NCBI RefSeq assembly: GCF_000722545.1 | Contig: NZ_JNVM01000004.1 | Location: 62,001-126,000 of the forward strand | DNA length: 64,000 bases | Source of the DNA: Paenibacillus tyrphae | GTDB taxonomy: Bacteria; Bacillota; Bacilli; Paenibacillales; NBRC-103111 | Direction: 5' to 3' | Shown here: positions 1 to 9,389 of the stretch, piece after piece | How positions within the stretch are numbered: position 1 is the stretch's first letter | How the letters are laid out: each line of letters opens with the position of its first letter | The notes under the pieces: model-generated | What the model saw: the letters and a program-made list of their open reading frames with translations, nothing else | The model's database searches: none | What the model was told of the DNA's origin: nothing | Program-made: the position numbers and the translations under genes

Positions 1-8
1 AAAAGCAC

Positions 9-1364
9 TTGAAATGGCTGCTGCCGCCGTTGGCCGGGATGACGCTGCTTGCGGGCTGCGGCAAGCCGGCGGCTCCGGCGGCAAGCGAAAAACCGGCAGC
101 GCCTGCGGTATCCGCGGCACAGGCAAGCCAGACGGACAAGCCTGCGGCGGCGAACGAAGCCGTCGAGCTGACCTTTTATTATCCGGTCAATGTCGGCGGT
201 CCGGTCATGAAAGTCATTGACGGGATGACGAACAAGTTTATGGAGAAGCATCCGAACATTAAAGTCAAGCCGGTGTACACGGGAAATTACGGGGACAACA
301 CCATTAAAATTCAATCGGGCATTCAAGCGAAGCAGCCGCCCGATGTCGCGGTCATGATGTCGACGGAGCTGTACAGCATGCTGGATACGAATGCGATCAT
401 TCCGCTCGACGATTTTATGGCCAAAGATCCGGGCGTCAATATGAGCGATTTTTACCCTGCTTTCGTCGAAGACACGCAAACGGGCGGCAAAACCTACAGC
501 ATCCCGTTCCAGCGCAGCACGATCGTGCTGTATTACAACAAAGACATGTTCAAGGAAGCGGGGCTTGACCCCGAGAAGCCGCCGAAAACTTGGGACGAGC
601 TGATCGAGTACGGCAAGAAGCTGAAGAAAGAAGGGCGGGCGGGCCTCGAAATTCCCGGCAACGACGATTCGTATTGGATGCTTCAGCTGTTTGCGCTGCA
701 AAACCATACGGACCCGAAGCAAAACCTGATGATGGCAGACGGCAAAAAAGTGATGTTCGATACGCCGGAAAACCTGGAAGCTCTGCAGTACTGGCTGGAT
801 TTGTCCCGCAAGCATAAAATCATGCCGGAAGGCGTCATCGACTGGGCTACGGTGCCAACCGACTTCATTCAAGGCAAAACGGCGATGATGATCCATACGA
901 GCGGCAACCTGACCAACGTGAAAAACAATGCCAAATTCGATTTCGGTGTCGCCTTCCCGCCGATGAAGAAGCAGTACGGCTCGCCGACGGGCGGCGGCAA
1001 TCTGTACATCTTCAAGGACACGAGTCCGAAGAAGCAGGCGGCGGCCTGGGAATTCGTCAAGTTCATGACGGAGGCGGAGCAGGCGGCGCAGTTCAGCGTG
1101 GCTACGGGCTATGTGGGCGTACGCAAATCGGCGTTCGATACGGAGACGATGAAAAGCTACGCGGCATCGTTCCCGCAGGCGCTCGTTGCCCGCGATCAAT
1201 TGCAGTACGCGCATGCGGAGCTGTCGACGCACAACCACGGCAAAGTGTCGAGCGCGCTGACGAATCAGATTCAGGCGGCGCTGGCGGGGACGATCGATCC
1301 GGCCGGGGCGTTGAAGAAGGCGCAGGAAGAAGCTGAACGCGCGTTGGCGCCGTTTAACAAATAG
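9..1364 (+). CDS. ABC transporter substrate-binding lipoprotein (UgpB/MalE type)
   Basis: Extracellular solute-binding protein of a carbohydrate-type ABC importer. The N-terminus is a lipoprotein signal with the lipobox LLAGC (Cys about residue 17), then an Ala/Pro-rich linker, then a family-1 solute-binding fold with segments typical of UgpB-like proteins (VMMSTELYSMLD, YYNKDMFKEAGLDPEKPPKTWDEL, shown only in part). The listed start is a TTG at position 9, but the frame stays open upstream to the window edge with Lys-His codons. The true start therefore probably lies a few codons outside, and the gene is 5'-incomplete. It is 12 bp upstream of the first permease. The substrate cannot be read from sequence; sugar, polyol or glycerophosphoryl compounds are all possible. 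Confidence 0.9.
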   Translation: MKWLLPPLAGMTLLAGCGKPAAPAASEKPAAPAVSAAQASQTDKPAAANEAVELTFYYPVNVGGPVMKVIDGMTNKFMEKHPNIKVKPVYTGNYGDNTIKIQSGIQAKQPPDVAVMMSTELYSMLDTNAIIPLDDFMAKDPGVNMSDFYPAFVEDTQTGGKTYSIPFQRSTIVLYYNKDMFKEAGLDPEKPPKTWDELIEYGKKLKKEGRAGLEIPGNDDSYWMLQLFALQNHTDPKQNLMMADGKKVMFDTPENLEALQYWLDLSRKHKIMPEGVIDWATVPTDFIQGKTAMMIHTSGNLTNVKNNAKFDFGVAFPPMKKQYGSPTGGGNLYIFKDTSPKKQAAAWEFVKFMTEAEQAAQFSVATGYVGVRKSAFDTETMKSYAASFPQALVARDQLQYAHAELSTHNHGKVSSALTNQIQAALAGTIDPAGALKKAQEEAERALAPFNK

Positions 1365-1376
1365 GAGAATGCCCGC

Positions 1377-2267
1377 ATGAACGCCATTTGGAGCGAAAGG
1401 CTCAAAAGGAACGGATTGGCTTGGGGACTGCTGCTCCCCTCGCTGTTGTTCCTCGGTTTGTTTACGTATTACCCGATCTGGAAGACCGCCGTGCTCAGCT
1501 TGTATCAGCAGGATTTGGCGACGCCGGAGCCGCGTTTTGTCGGGCTGGGCAATTATGTGTCGATGCTGGCGGACCCTGTGTTTCAAAAAGTGTTCGGCAA
1601 CAACCTGTGGTTTGCCCTCGGAACCGTACCGACCTCGATGGCGCTGGCCTTCGCGATGGCGTTGTTTGCCGATAAGGCGCTCCAAGGGCGTAGCTTCGTC
1701 CGGACCGCGTATTTTTATCCGAACATGATTCCGATGATCGCTGTCGCGAACATCTGGCTGTTTCTGTACACGCCGAAGTTTGGCCTGCTGGCTCGTTTGG
1801 CGGCCTGGGTCAGCCAGAGCGAAGCCCCGCTGCTGGGCCAGCCGAATACGGTGATGGCGGCGATGATCGTCATGATGATCTGGAAGGAGGCCGGGTACTT
1901 CATGATTTTTTACCTGGCCGGCTTGCAGCAGATCCCGAAGGACTTGTACGAATCGGCCGCCGTCGACGGCATCGGCATCTGGCAATCGCTGCGGCGCATT
2001 ACGATCCCACTGACGATGCCGACTACGCTGTTTGTGGCCGTCGTTTCCGTAACGAACGCGTTCAAGCTGGTCGATCATCTGTGGATTATGACGCGGGGAG
2101 GACCGGACAATGCAAGCAGTCTGCTTTTGTACTACATCTATGATACGGCGTTCGGCTATTACGATCAGGGGATGGCGGCGGCGATGACCGTCGTGATGGT
2201 TGCGGTGCTGCTGCTTGTGTCGTCGGTGCAGTTTTTCGGCTGGGACCGCAGCATCCATTACGAATAG
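1377..2267 (+). CDS. ABC transporter permease (MalF/UgpA type)
   Basis: Inner-membrane permease of a CUT1-type importer, 296 residues with about six membrane segments. The cytoplasmic coupling EAA loop is visible as YESAAVDGIGIWQSLRRITIP, which contacts an ATPase. No ATPase gene is nearby, so the importer probably uses a shared MsmX-like ATPase encoded elsewhere, as is common in Firmicutes (inference). The start ATG follows GGAGAATGCCCGC, 12 bp after the binding-protein gene, consistent with one transcript. Confidence 0.93.
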   Translation: MNAIWSERLKRNGLAWGLLLPSLLFLGLFTYYPIWKTAVLSLYQQDLATPEPRFVGLGNYVSMLADPVFQKVFGNNLWFALGTVPTSMALAFAMALFADKALQGRSFVRTAYFYPNMIPMIAVANIWLFLYTPKFGLLARLAAWVSQSEAPLLGQPNTVMAAMIVMMIWKEAGYFMIFYLAGLQQIPKDLYESAAVDGIGIWQSLRRITIPLTMPTTLFVAVVSVTNAFKLVDHLWIMTRGGPDNASSLLLYYIYDTAFGYYDQGMAAAMTVVMVAVLLLVSSVQFFGWDRSIHYE

Positions 2268-2277
2268 GAGGGAGCCC

Positions 2278-3183
2278 ATGAGTCATCAAGCAGGGCTGCC
2301 GCTTCGGCAGGAACGAACGAAGCGGCGCAGGCCGCTGGCGGGCGGGGAAATGCTGTTCGCGCGTTTACGCCGCCAATCCGCGCAAGCGCTGTGGCACGCC
2401 GTCATGCTCGCGCTCGGGATGGCGTGGCTCGTCCCGCTCGCTTGGGTCGTATGGACGGCCTTTCGCCCGAAGGGAGCGGCTCTTGGGAGCGGCTGGACTT
2501 GGGAGTGGACGCTGGACAATTTTGCCTCCGTATGGCATACAGCGCCGTTTGCGCAGTATTACCTCAATACGCTGCTGATTACGAGCGGCGTGCTGACCGT
2601 CCAGTTGGTCAGTTTGACGCTGGCAGCTTATGCGTTCGCAAGGGTTCGGTTTTTCGGGCGGGACACGCTGTTCATGCTGTTTTTGGTCCAAATCATGGTG
2701 CCCCCGGACGTGCTGATCTTTTCCAACTACCGCGTGCTGCAGGAGCTGGGGCTGCTGGATACGAAGCTCGGCATTATGCTTCCTTACTTTGCGTCTGCGT
2801 TCGGTATCTTTTTGCTGCGGCAGTCGTTCAAGCAGCTGCCCCGGGAGCTGGACGAAGCCGCCCGCGTCGAAGGCTGCTCGCGACTGCGCGCTTTATGGCA
2901 GATTTACGTGCCGCTCTCCAGGCCCGTCTATGTTTCGTTTGCCATCGTTTCGGTCAGCTATCACTGGAACAACTTCTTGTGGCCGTTGATCGTTACCAAT
3001 TCGGCGGACAACCGCCCTTTGACCGTAGGATTGGCGCTTTTTGCGAAATCGACGGAGTCGGGCGGGCAGTGGGCCGAGGTGAGCGCGGCTACGCTGCTTG
3101 TGGCGGCGCCGATGATGCTCGGATTTTTATTGTTCCAGCGGCAGTTCGTCAGCAGCTTCATGCACTCGGGCATCAAGGGATAA
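2278..3183 (+). CDS. ABC transporter permease (MalG/UgpE type)
   Basis: Second permease of the same importer, 301 residues. The start was set at the ATG at 2278, 7 bp after AGGAGGGAG, rather than an in-frame upstream codon that would overlap the previous gene. The first 45 residues are basic and cytoplasmic. Six membrane segments follow, with the EAA motif LDEAARVEGCSRLRALWQIY. Ten base pairs separate it from the first permease. It pairs with that permease as the membrane heterodimer; the substrate is unknown. Confidence 0.92.
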   Translation: MSHQAGLPLRQERTKRRRPLAGGEMLFARLRRQSAQALWHAVMLALGMAWLVPLAWVVWTAFRPKGAALGSGWTWEWTLDNFASVWHTAPFAQYYLNTLLITSGVLTVQLVSLTLAAYAFARVRFFGRDTLFMLFLVQIMVPPDVLIFSNYRVLQELGLLDTKLGIMLPYFASAFGIFLLRQSFKQLPRELDEAARVEGCSRLRALWQIYVPLSRPVYVSFAIVSVSYHWNNFLWPLIVTNSADNRPLTVGLALFAKSTESGGQWAEVSAATLLVAAPMMLGFLLFQRQFVSSFMHSGIKG

Positions 3184-3260
3184 CGGGTCGGATAAGCGAA
3201 CCGGCTCTCGGCAAAGAAACAGGGCTGGAAGATCGAGTAGGGGATTGGGAGGAACGATTC

Positions 3261-4091
3261 ATGAAATTAGCCATTTTCGGCGATCTGCACTATCCGATGA
3301 CGTTCATTAACCGTCCGGATGTGCTGGAAGCGCGGGATGCATTCTTTGAGCATTTTTTGACGGCATTTCTGGAAACGGAGGCCGACTATCACATTTCGCT
3401 CGGGGATTTGACCAACGCCGGGGAAATTGCGGAATTCGAGTATATTTTCCAAAAGGTGCGCGGCTATGGCGACCGGCTTCGCTTCCTTCATGTGCTTGGC
3501 AATCACGATACGTACACGCATCCCAAGGCCAAGCTGTTATCCTTGACCGGACAGCGGCGATACGGCCTATGGGAAGAGGCGGAAGCGCTCGTCGTCGTGC
3601 TGGATACGGCCCGGGAAACGCGGCAGGACTGGAGCGGATTTATCGATGCCGAGCAGTTGGAATGGCTGGAATCGGTGGTGCGCAAGCCTTCGGACAAGCC
3701 GCTTCTCGTGTTTGCCCATCATCCGCTTTACGGGTCCACTGCGCGCTCGACGGAAGCGATGATGTCTCTGGACCCGTCCCTCGACATCCGTAGAATTCTC
3801 GGCCGGTGGGCCGGAACCGGCTTGTACTTTAACGGTCACAATCACGAAAACTCCGTCGTCCGCGAGGGTCAGTGGCATTTTATCCAGACGGCCGCTCCGA
3901 TGGACGTTCCCGCGTTCCGCATCGTAACGGTCGAGGGCGGCGAGGTGCGCGTGGAGCTCCATCGCCTGGAAAGCGAAACGCTCACGAAATGGGCGCGAAC
4001 GGTCGGGGAAAATATGCCTTACTACGAGCCTTACCCGTCGGCCGAGGGGAACGGGGCTTCGGAGAAGCTTTCCGTCTTGTTGACACGGTAG
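3261..4091 (+). CDS. Metallophosphoesterase (calcineurin-like)
   Basis: Cytoplasmic phosphoesterase of the calcineurin-like fold, 276 residues. The metal-binding blocks occur in canonical order: GDLHYP near the start, GDLTNAGE, GNHDT, AHHPLY and GHNHEN, giving a two-metal centre. The long open frame extends far upstream through the permease gene, but the start is placed at the ATG at 3261 behind GGGAGGA because the homologous region begins there (MKLAIFGDLHYP). It lies 77 bp after the permease on the same strand. A phosphodiesterase acting on an imported or derived phosphoester would fit the context (inference). Confidence 0.88.
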   Translation: MKLAIFGDLHYPMTFINRPDVLEARDAFFEHFLTAFLETEADYHISLGDLTNAGEIAEFEYIFQKVRGYGDRLRFLHVLGNHDTYTHPKAKLLSLTGQRRYGLWEEAEALVVVLDTARETRQDWSGFIDAEQLEWLESVVRKPSDKPLLVFAHHPLYGSTARSTEAMMSLDPSLDIRRILGRWAGTGLYFNGHNHENSVVREGQWHFIQTAAPMDVPAFRIVTVEGGEVRVELHRLESETLTKWARTVGENMPYYEPYPSAEGNGASEKLSVLLTR

Positions 4092-4142
4092 GCGGCAGAC
4101 GGCAGGCAGGGCAAACGAAACAGGGAGCGGAGGGAAGAAGGA

Positions 4143-5345
4143 ATGGGGCGTCAACCTGTGCGTCTTGCGATCGTCGGAGCGAATCGGGGGAGCGGTATTT
4201 CCCGGGTGCTCCAGTCATTTGAGGATCGCGTTCGGCTGACGGCGGTTTGCGATAAGAACGAAGAATTGCTGAAGCCATGGCAAGAACGATGCCCGGACGT
4301 TCGTACGTACGGGGACTTCCACCGGTTGCTTGAGGATCCGTTCGTCGATGCCGTATATATCGCCAGTCCGATGCACCTTCACGCCAGACAGTCTATCGAA
4401 GCGCTGCTTGCGGGGAAGCACGTATTATGCGAGGTGCCGGCTGCGCAAACCTTGGAGGACGCATGGGAGCTGGTAGAGACGGTCGAACGAACCGGACTTC
4501 ATTATATGATGGCGGAAAATTATTGCTTTTCGCGTTCGGCGCTAGCCGTCAAGTCGATTGCCGAACAGGGGCTGTTTGGGGAAATCACGTATATGGAGGG
4601 CGGCTACATTCACGACTGCCGTCATCTCGTTCATGGGCCGGACGGGTCCTTAACCTGGCGGGGCGAGCTGCATCGCGACTTCAACGGAATGAATTATCCT
4701 ACGCATTCGCTAGGCCCGGTCTCGCAATGGATCGGCTCAAGCCGGCCGGACGGAGACGAATTGAAGAGCATCGCCGTGTTCGTGTCCAAGGCGAGATCGC
4801 TGCAGCGCTATTTTGACGAACGTTACGGCAGCAGTCATCCGGGGGCCCGGGACGGCTATTGGCGCCAAGGCGATTCGGCGGTTGCGGTTGTGCAGACGAG
4901 GAAGAACGTGCTGATTACGCTGCGCGTGGACTGGACGTCGGCGAGGCCTCCGAATTCGACCCATTATGCGGTTCAGGGAACCGAGGGCGCTTATGTGTCG
5001 GGACGTTACGAGGGCGAAGACGATCTCATCTGGCTGCAGCGCTGGTCTCCCAAAGCGGAGGACGGCCAGCCCGTCACATGGGAACCGCTCAAGCGGTACC
5101 AGCCCGAGCCCGATCATCCGTTATGGAAGCGGTGGGGACATGAAGCGTCCCGGTTCCGGCACGGCGGCGGCGACTTTCTCGTTTTTGCGGAGTTTTTTTC
5201 GGCGATTGCCGAAGGCCGCACTCCGGGCGTGGACGTGTACGATGCGGCAGCTTGGAGCTCCGTGTTCGCGCTGTCGATGGAATCCGTCGCTGCCGGCGGG
5301 AAGACGATCCCGTTTCCGGATTTTAAGCGGAAGAATAGAGGATGA
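4143..5345 (+). CDS. Gfo/Idh/MocA-family NAD(P)-dependent oxidoreductase
   Basis: Predicted sugar or polyol dehydrogenase, 400 residues. The N-terminal Rossmann segment reads LAIVGANRGSGISRVL, followed by the family block YIASPMHLHARQSIEALLAGKHVLCEVPAA, quoted only as location (residues about 62-92). In most relatives the active-site motif is EKP; here it is EVP, a known variant. The C-terminal alpha/beta domain is complete. GGAGGGAAGAAGG precedes the ATG. It overlaps the next gene by 4 bp (ATGA), so the two are translationally coupled. It probably processes the compound taken up by the upstream importer. Confidence 0.88.
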   Translation: MGRQPVRLAIVGANRGSGISRVLQSFEDRVRLTAVCDKNEELLKPWQERCPDVRTYGDFHRLLEDPFVDAVYIASPMHLHARQSIEALLAGKHVLCEVPAAQTLEDAWELVETVERTGLHYMMAENYCFSRSALAVKSIAEQGLFGEITYMEGGYIHDCRHLVHGPDGSLTWRGELHRDFNGMNYPTHSLGPVSQWIGSSRPDGDELKSIAVFVSKARSLQRYFDERYGSSHPGARDGYWRQGDSAVAVVQTRKNVLITLRVDWTSARPPNSTHYAVQGTEGAYVSGRYEGEDDLIWLQRWSPKAEDGQPVTWEPLKRYQPEPDHPLWKRWGHEASRFRHGGGDFLVFAEFFSAIAEGRTPGVDVYDAAAWSSVFALSMESVAAGGKTIPFPDFKRKNRG

Positions 5346-5875
5346 GCATGGACAAACCGTATCCTAAATTGGTCATGCGCAAAGAAAGCCTTGCGGATTT
5401 GCCCGCATTGTCTTGTCCGGCAGGCTACACGATCCGCAGCTTTCAGCCGGGCGACGAAAGCCGTTGGGAATCGATCATTCGGCAATCGTTTGAAAGAGAG
5501 ATCGCGTTTGGACACAAAATCGGCGATCTGCCTTATTTTCAGCCGGAGCGGGTGCTGTTTATATGTTCCGGCGATATTCCCGCAGCTACGGCGACCGCAT
5601 GGGAAACGGAGCTTCCGGGCGAGCGATGCGGATATTTGCATATGGTGGGCGCTCTTCCCGGCCATTCCGGGCGGGGGCTCGGTTATGCGGCCAGCTTGGC
5701 GGCTCTGCACAGGATGAGAGCCGAGGGGCAGACCCAAGCGTTCCTGGAAACGGACGATTTCCGGCTTCCCGCCATCAAAATATATTTAAGACTTGGCTTT
5801 ACCCCCGTGTATCTTCATGAACTTCATAGACCGAGGTGGGAGCGCGTCCTTCGGCTGGTCCGTCCGGCCGATTGA
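5342..5875 (+). CDS. GNAT-family N-acetyltransferase
   Basis: GNAT-fold acyltransferase of 177 residues. The acetyl-CoA binding loop appears as HMVGALPGHSGRGLGYAASLAALHRM (about residues 99-124, variant of RxxGxG/A), followed by the C-terminal strand with the pattern YLRLGFTPVYLHE. It begins inside the stop codon of the oxidoreductase gene (ATGA overlap), and a second ATG two codons later is an alternative start. The acceptor is unknown. Linkage to the importer and oxidoreductase suggests a modified sugar or amine as substrate (inference). Confidence 0.85.
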   Translation: MSMDKPYPKLVMRKESLADLPALSCPAGYTIRSFQPGDESRWESIIRQSFEREIAFGHKIGDLPYFQPERVLFICSGDIPAATATAWETELPGERCGYLHMVGALPGHSGRGLGYAASLAALHRMRAEGQTQAFLETDDFRLPAIKIYLRLGFTPVYLHELHRPRWERVLRLVRPAD

Positions 5876-5939
5876 TGTGCCGTCATGCGGGAGCTTGAGC
5901 TTTAAAAGCTCTTCATTTCATAAACAGGAGGAGAAAAAA

Positions 5940-6803
5940 ATGAAAGCTTTGAAGAAGGTTGGCCTGATCGCGGCAGGAACGATGTTGGTGTACTCTTTAT
6001 CTTTTGCCGGTATGGCGTCTGCGGCAGCGAAGGGAGAAGAAGCGGCGGTTTCGGCCGTGACTGCGGGCACCGAGTCGTGGCGTCAGACGTCCAGCCAGAC
6101 GTACTGGCTGCTTGACGCTTTCGAGCGCGGGCAGGGCGTGGCTACCGACGGCAATTCGTGGATTTTCAACTCGAATTACGGACTTCTCCGCACGAGTCTC
6201 GACGGCAAGACTGTTCAAGCAAGAAACGGGCTGGCGATCCCGGACGAAATCTCCAAGCAAGGCGGGAACCACATCGGAGACATCAGTTATTACAACGGCA
6301 AAATCTACGCTCCGATCGAGGACGGCAGCAGCTACCAGCATCCGTACATCGCCTTGTTCGACGCGAATACGCTGAGTTACACGGGCACGGCCTACGCACT
6401 GCCGTTGAACCTGCACAAAGGCGGCGTGCCGTGGGTGGCGGTGGATGCCGGGCGCGGCCAGGTTTACACGGCCGAGTGGAGCAACGCTTCCGTGCTGAAC
6501 GTTTTCGACCTGAACGACATGCACCTGATCAAGACCGTGCCGCTCAGCCAAAGCATCGATCGTATTCAGGGCGCCGAAATGTACAACGGCTCGCTGTACG
6601 CGTCCAGCGACAACGGCACCCAATCTGTCTACCGCATCGATCCCGATACCGGCAGCGTGGCGGTGGCCTTCGACCGGAACCTGCCGAGCGGCTCGGAAGC
6701 GCAGGGCATCGCCGTTCTTCCGACTTCGGACGGCGCCGTTCTGCACATTCTGGACGTAGGCTCCGCCCGCATCAATGTCAACTTCCGCCATTACGCCAAG
6801 TAA
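5940..6803 (+). CDS. Secreted beta-propeller-like protein of unknown function
   Basis: Secreted protein of 287 residues with a classical signal peptide (MKALKKVGLIAAGTMLVYSL, cleavage probable after ASA near residue 28). The mature part has repeating segments of the kind found in YncE/PQQ-type propellers, for example YNGKIYAPIED, RGQVYTAEWSN, YNGSLYASSDN. A strong AGGAGG sits just before the ATG at 5940; the frame extends further upstream into the GNAT gene, but that part has no start signal. No catalytic signature is visible. It ends 25 bp before a strong terminator. Confidence 0.75.
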   Translation: MKALKKVGLIAAGTMLVYSLSFAGMASAAAKGEEAAVSAVTAGTESWRQTSSQTYWLLDAFERGQGVATDGNSWIFNSNYGLLRTSLDGKTVQARNGLAIPDEISKQGGNHIGDISYYNGKIYAPIEDGSSYQHPYIALFDANTLSYTGTAYALPLNLHKGGVPWVAVDAGRGQVYTAEWSNASVLNVFDLNDMHLIKTVPLSQSIDRIQGAEMYNGSLYASSDNGTQSVYRIDPDTGSVAVAFDRNLPSGSEAQGIAVLPTSDGAVLHILDVGSARINVNFRHYAK

Positions 6804-6827
6804 GACATATCCGCTTGCAAAATACCG

Positions 6828-6861
6828 GGAAACGGCACCATGCCGTTTCCTTTCTTTTTTT
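6828..6861 (+). terminator. Intrinsic terminator
   Basis: Perfect 10-bp stem GGAAACGGCA / TGCCGTTTCC with a 3-nt loop, followed by a T-rich run. It closes the transcription unit that ends with the secreted propeller protein. Confidence 0.9.
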
Positions 6862-6899
6862 GTACCGGCGGTCGTTTAGGATTTCACGGAAATCATTCG

Positions 6900-6953
6900 T
6901 TGTGACCCGGACGAATCTGTGATACACTCGGAAAGTAATTAAAGAACTTTAAT
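6900..6953 (+). promoter_or_regulatory. Promoter with palindromic operator for the ROK regulator operon
   Basis: TTGTGA (6900-6905), a 17-bp spacer and TACACT (6923-6928) form a good sigma-A promoter. About 10 bp downstream lies the perfect dyad ATTAAAG-AA-CTTTAAT (6938-6953), which would fall over the first transcribed bases. A repressor bound there would block initiation, so autoregulation by the ROK-type protein encoded next is the simplest reading (inference). Confidence 0.7.
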
Positions 6954-6971
6954 AAGTTGGCGGTGAATGCC

Positions 6972-8003
6972 ATGAAGCTTCCTTTCGTTCAACCCAAAAT
7001 GATGGGGGAAATGATTCGTCGGCAAATTCGTGCGGTGCTGTATCGCGATTCGGTATCGAACACGGCCGAGGTTGTGCAGAAAACGGGCATCAGTTTTCCG
7101 ACGATTAGCAAAATGCTGGATGAAATGAACGACCAAGGAGAGGTTGTGTTAACGGGGCTGGGAGCATCCAGCGGAGGCCGGCGTCCGAAGCAATACCGGC
7201 TCAATGCCGATCACATGGCGGGGCTCGCTGTGGCGCTCGAAAAGGATTATTCCTCCTATGCGGTCCTGAATTATGTGGGCGAGGTGGTTGGGCGGGAGAA
7301 GCTTCCCGGCGTTTTGCACGACGGACCCGAGCGGTTGACCGAGCAGATCGGAACCTTCGTGCAGCGTTATCCTCATTTGCGCGCACTGACCTTGGGAGTC
7401 CCGGGAGCGGTCAATAACGGGCGGGTCTTTCATATTCCCGATTACGAAAAGTTCAAGAACCTCGATTTCAAAGGCTTGTACGAGGAACGCTTTTCGCTCC
7501 GGGTCCAGGTGGAAAATGATATGAACGCCACCGTTCTCGGTTATCATGACCGCTCGGGAGACGACCAAAACCGCTCCCTTGTGTACCTGTATCTGGGGCA
7601 GAACGGTCCCGGCGCGGGGATTATGGTGAACGGCGACGTTGTAAGAGGGAGCAGCTTTTTTTCGGGCGAAGTTTCCTTTTTGCCGCTTTACGATTCGCAC
7701 AATTTTTCCCAAGCCGTTCAAGAGCCGACTTCCGCGCAGGACGGCACGGAGAGGCGTGCGAAGTTGATCGACGCGATGAGCCGTTTGGTTGCCGTGTTTA
7801 CGGCCACCCTGAATCCGCATACCGTCATTTTTTGCAGTACGGATATGGCCGAACGCGATCTTGCCGATGTCCGGAAAGGAAGCGCGCCCTATGTTCCGGC
7901 AGCTAACTTGCCGTCCCTTCTTGTCCGGAATTGGGAGGAAGATTACTTCCACGGGCTAAATCAACTTACGATCAGAACGATGCTGGGTCTCGGAATCGAT
8001 TGA
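6972..8003 (+). CDS. ROK-type transcriptional repressor, divergent
   Basis: Regulator of 343 residues. An N-terminal winged helix-turn-helix (about residues 12-75, with VVQKTGISFPTISKMLDEM and the wing SSGGRRPKQYRLN) is followed by a ROK/actin-like ATPase fold (LGVPGAVNNGRV, ENDMNATVLGY). The usual ROK zinc motif (CxCGxxGC) is absent, so the sensor domain is divergent. The start is set at the ATG at 6972, five codons after a TTG, because the GGCGGTG lies correctly spaced from the ATG. The MFS transporter begins 31 bp downstream, so this is probably its local regulator. Confidence 0.85.
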   Translation: MKLPFVQPKMMGEMIRRQIRAVLYRDSVSNTAEVVQKTGISFPTISKMLDEMNDQGEVVLTGLGASSGGRRPKQYRLNADHMAGLAVALEKDYSSYAVLNYVGEVVGREKLPGVLHDGPERLTEQIGTFVQRYPHLRALTLGVPGAVNNGRVFHIPDYEKFKNLDFKGLYEERFSLRVQVENDMNATVLGYHDRSGDDQNRSLVYLYLGQNGPGAGIMVNGDVVRGSSFFSGEVSFLPLYDSHNFSQAVQEPTSAQDGTERRAKLIDAMSRLVAVFTATLNPHTVIFCSTDMAERDLADVRKGSAPYVPAANLPSLLVRNWEEDYFHGLNQLTIRTMLGLGID

Positions 8004-8034
8004 TTGCGCAGCCGGCTTCAAAAGGAGAATTGGC

Positions 8035-9258
8035 ATGGAACATTCGCTAAGCAGCCGCCAAATTCAACTATGGCGCATCGCCATTTATTTTATTTTTGGT
8101 CTGCCCGGTTTTGCGCTTGCCACCTGGGTTTCGCGCACTCCCGCGATCCGGGATTCGTTAGGTGCTACCACCGCCGAGATGGGATGGATTATTTTTGGCT
8201 TGGCCGTCGGTTCCATCATCGGATTGTTAAGCGCAAGTCATCTTATTGCAAGCCGCGGGGGGCGCTTTGTCATGATGGCCGGATTGGTGGTCAGCTCGGC
8301 AGGACTCGGAATCGTGGCACTGAGCGGAGTTTGGCTTACCGGCGGCATTGTGGTGTTTCTGGGACTGGCCGTCTTCGGCTTCGGAAACGGAATATGCGAC
8401 GTGGCGATGAATGTCGAGGGGACGGCCGTCGAGCGTGCCGCCCAGAAATCGCTTCTGACCGGCTTTCATGCCGCATTCAGCGTAGGTAATCTGGTGGGTG
8501 CCGTTGCGGGCTCGGCAGCGATTGGGGCCGGACTGTCCGTCTTTGTTCATTTGTTGCTCGCCGCGGTCGTCGTGGTGTTGTGCGCCGTCTATTTTTACCG
8601 TTTCGTCCCCGCCGGAACCGGGCAAGAACGTGCCGCGGAGTCGGGCGAACCGCCCATGACCGCGCGGGAGCGTATGGCCGTGTGGAAAGAGCCGCGCACG
8701 ATTTTGATCGGGATCGTCGTCTTGGGAATGGCGTTTGCGGAAGGCTCTGCGAACGACTGGCTTCCGCTGGTCATTGTGGACGGTTACCATGTCTCCCCGG
8801 CGACGGGCTCGTTTGCCTTCGGCTTATTTGTAGCCGCGATGACCATTTGCCGCGCAGCAGGCGGGATGCTGCTCGACCGGTTCGGCAGAGTCGCCGTCCT
8901 GCGGGCTTCCGCGCTATCCGCGATTGCGGGACTGCTCATCGTCATTTGGGGACAAAGCTTCACGGCTGCCGCCATCGGCGTTGTGCTGTGGGGCTTCGGG
9001 TCGGCCTTCGGATTTCCCGTAGGCTTGTCCGCCGCAGGAGACGATCCCCGCGGGGTCGCTGCGAGGGTGAGCGCCGTGTCGACGGCCGGATACCTCGCTT
9101 TCCTTGTCGGTCCGCCGATCCTGGGGGTAATTGGCGATTCCGTCGGCTTGCTTCGCGCCTTAATTGTCGTGCTGATCGGCGTTGTGGTGGCCGGATTGTT
9201 GTGTCATGCCGCAAGGCCAATCGGAGCGCAGACAGAGGATACGAACATCAAGGCTTAG
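8035..9258 (+). CDS. MFS transporter (YbjJ-like)
   Basis: Twelve-helix major facilitator of 407 residues, starting MEHSLSSRQIQLWRIAIYF after AAAGGAG. The N-terminal half has the TWVSRTPAIRDSLGATTAEMG-type segment of the YbjJ/fucose-permease-like branch; the second half has the related DRFGRVAVLR loop. It is probably co-transcribed with the ROK-type regulator, a pairing typical of sugar or sugar-derivative exporters and importers. The substrate is not predictable. Confidence 0.87.
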   Translation: MEHSLSSRQIQLWRIAIYFIFGLPGFALATWVSRTPAIRDSLGATTAEMGWIIFGLAVGSIIGLLSASHLIASRGGRFVMMAGLVVSSAGLGIVALSGVWLTGGIVVFLGLAVFGFGNGICDVAMNVEGTAVERAAQKSLLTGFHAAFSVGNLVGAVAGSAAIGAGLSVFVHLLLAAVVVVLCAVYFYRFVPAGTGQERAAESGEPPMTARERMAVWKEPRTILIGIVVLGMAFAEGSANDWLPLVIVDGYHVSPATGSFAFGLFVAAMTICRAAGGMLLDRFGRVAVLRASALSAIAGLLIVIWGQSFTAAAIGVVLWGFGSAFGFPVGLSAAGDDPRGVAARVSAVSTAGYLAFLVGPPILGVIGDSVGLLRALIVVLIGVVVAGLLCHAARPIGAQTEDTNIKA

Positions 9259-9335
9259 AGCCGATGTGGAGCTTTTCGCTGCCAAATGGCGGTGAAATGT
9301 TGGAAAACAAGCCGGAGCCCGGGGATAATGCAAAG

Positions 9336-9362
9336 CCGTTCCTTCCGGGGAACGGTTTTTGC
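9336..9362 (+). terminator. Intrinsic terminator after MFS gene
   Basis: Stem CCGTTCC / GGAACGG with loop TTCCGG and a T-run. Almost the same hairpin ends the LysR gene at 12021. Confidence 0.88.
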
Positions 9363-9389
9363 CTTCTTCTTTTTTACATATTTTGAGAC

